Assembly (NCBI GenBank): GCA_004298605.1
Contig: SCPW01000301.1
Location: 1-5,718, forward strand
Reading direction: 5' to 3'
DNA from: Gallionella sp.
Lineage (GTDB): Bacteria; Pseudomonadota; Gammaproteobacteria; Burkholderiales; Gallionellaceae
Length of the DNA: 5,718 nt
The notes beneath the pieces are model-generated. The model did not search any database. It was not told the DNA's origin and saw only the letters and a list, made by a program, of their open reading frames with translations. This document shows, in pieces, positions 5,497-5,718 of the stretch. The first letter of the stretch is position 1. Each line of letters begins with the position of its first letter. The position numbers were made by a program, and so were the translations under genes.

Positions 5497-5718
5497 ATGA
5501 GCGATTTATCCACGCGTCCTTACCTGATCCGCGCGATTTACGATTGGTGTGTGGATGGCAGCTTGACCCCCTACCTCGCGGTTCGCGTCAACGGGCAGAC
5601 CGAGGTTCCGATGGCTTATGTGAAAGATGGCGAGATCGTCCTGAACCTCGGCGCGGGCGCGGTGCGCAACCTGCAAATGGGCAACGAAGCGATCACATGC
5701 AGCGGGCGCTTTGGCGGT
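5497..5718 (+). CDS. sspB: ClpXP protease specificity-enhancing factor SspB, 3' end outside window
   Basis: The first 74 codons of SspB, the adaptor that binds ssrA-tagged proteins stalled on ribosomes and tethers them to ClpX for degradation. The start MSDLSTRPYLIRAIYDWCVDGSLTPYL has the family hallmarks RPYL, the aromatic YDW helix and LTPYL. VPMAYVKDGEIVLNL and the ending CSGRFGG match the ssrA-binding barrel of E. coli SspB. The flexible C-terminal tail that contacts ClpX lies outside the window. A modest ribosome binding site (GGA at 5488-5490) is 6 nt before the ATG. It is in the same direction as sspA, 28 bp away, so co-transcription is likely. No frameshift or odd residue is seen. Confidence 0.95.
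   Translation, partial: MSDLSTRPYLIRAIYDWCVDGSLTPYLAVRVNGQTEVPMAYVKDGEIVLNLGAGAVRNLQMGNEAITCSGRFGG

Overview
The window is a compact, ordinary housekeeping segment of a bacterial chromosome, most likely from a betaproteobacterium. That assignment rests on gene content and protein style: a proteobacterial bc1 operon petABC with a full-length cytochrome b carrying a PVWY Qo motif, a cytochrome c1 with a GMPNVL haem-ligand segment, and an sspA-sspB pair downstream. The family within Betaproteobacteria (a Nitrosomonadales or Gallionellaceae-like lineage is possible) cannot be fixed by eye.

Layout. Positions 1-1125, minus strand: the first 375 codons of a membrane-anchored DegS-type serine protease with a PDZ domain; its 3' end lies outside the window. 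It is divergent from the gene at 1164-1910 (plus strand), a Nif3/YbgI-type dinuclear-metal protein, across only 38 bp, so promoters for both must overlap coding sequence. A 237-bp AT-richer leader (1911-2147) precedes the tightly packed petA (Rieske protein, 2148-2741), petB (cytochrome b, 2738-3976) and petC (cytochrome c1, 4003-4734). A clear intrinsic terminator (4809-4840) ends the operon. Then come sspA (4872-5468) and the first 74 codons of sspB (5497 to the window end), all on the plus strand.

How the genes work together. PetA, PetB and PetC form the cytochrome bc1 complex (complex III), which oxidises quinol and reduces a c-type cytochrome while moving protons across the inner membrane. 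PetA shows a twin-arginine signal and PetC a Sec signal plus CXXCH, as expected for cofactor domains on the periplasmic face. DegS-type proteases sense misfolded envelope proteins. SspA binds RNA polymerase, and SspB delivers ssrA-tagged proteins to ClpXP. These links are family knowledge; the sequence shows only that the genes are adjacent.

I found no mobile element, CRISPR array, tRNA, rRNA or defence module, and no sign of a new system. The points worth a second look are small: natural substitutions at quinol-oxidation residues in cytochrome b and the Rieske protein, a haem-histidine spacing of 15 rather than 14, overlapping divergent promoters, a double start codon at petB, and two mutually exclusive hairpins before sspA.
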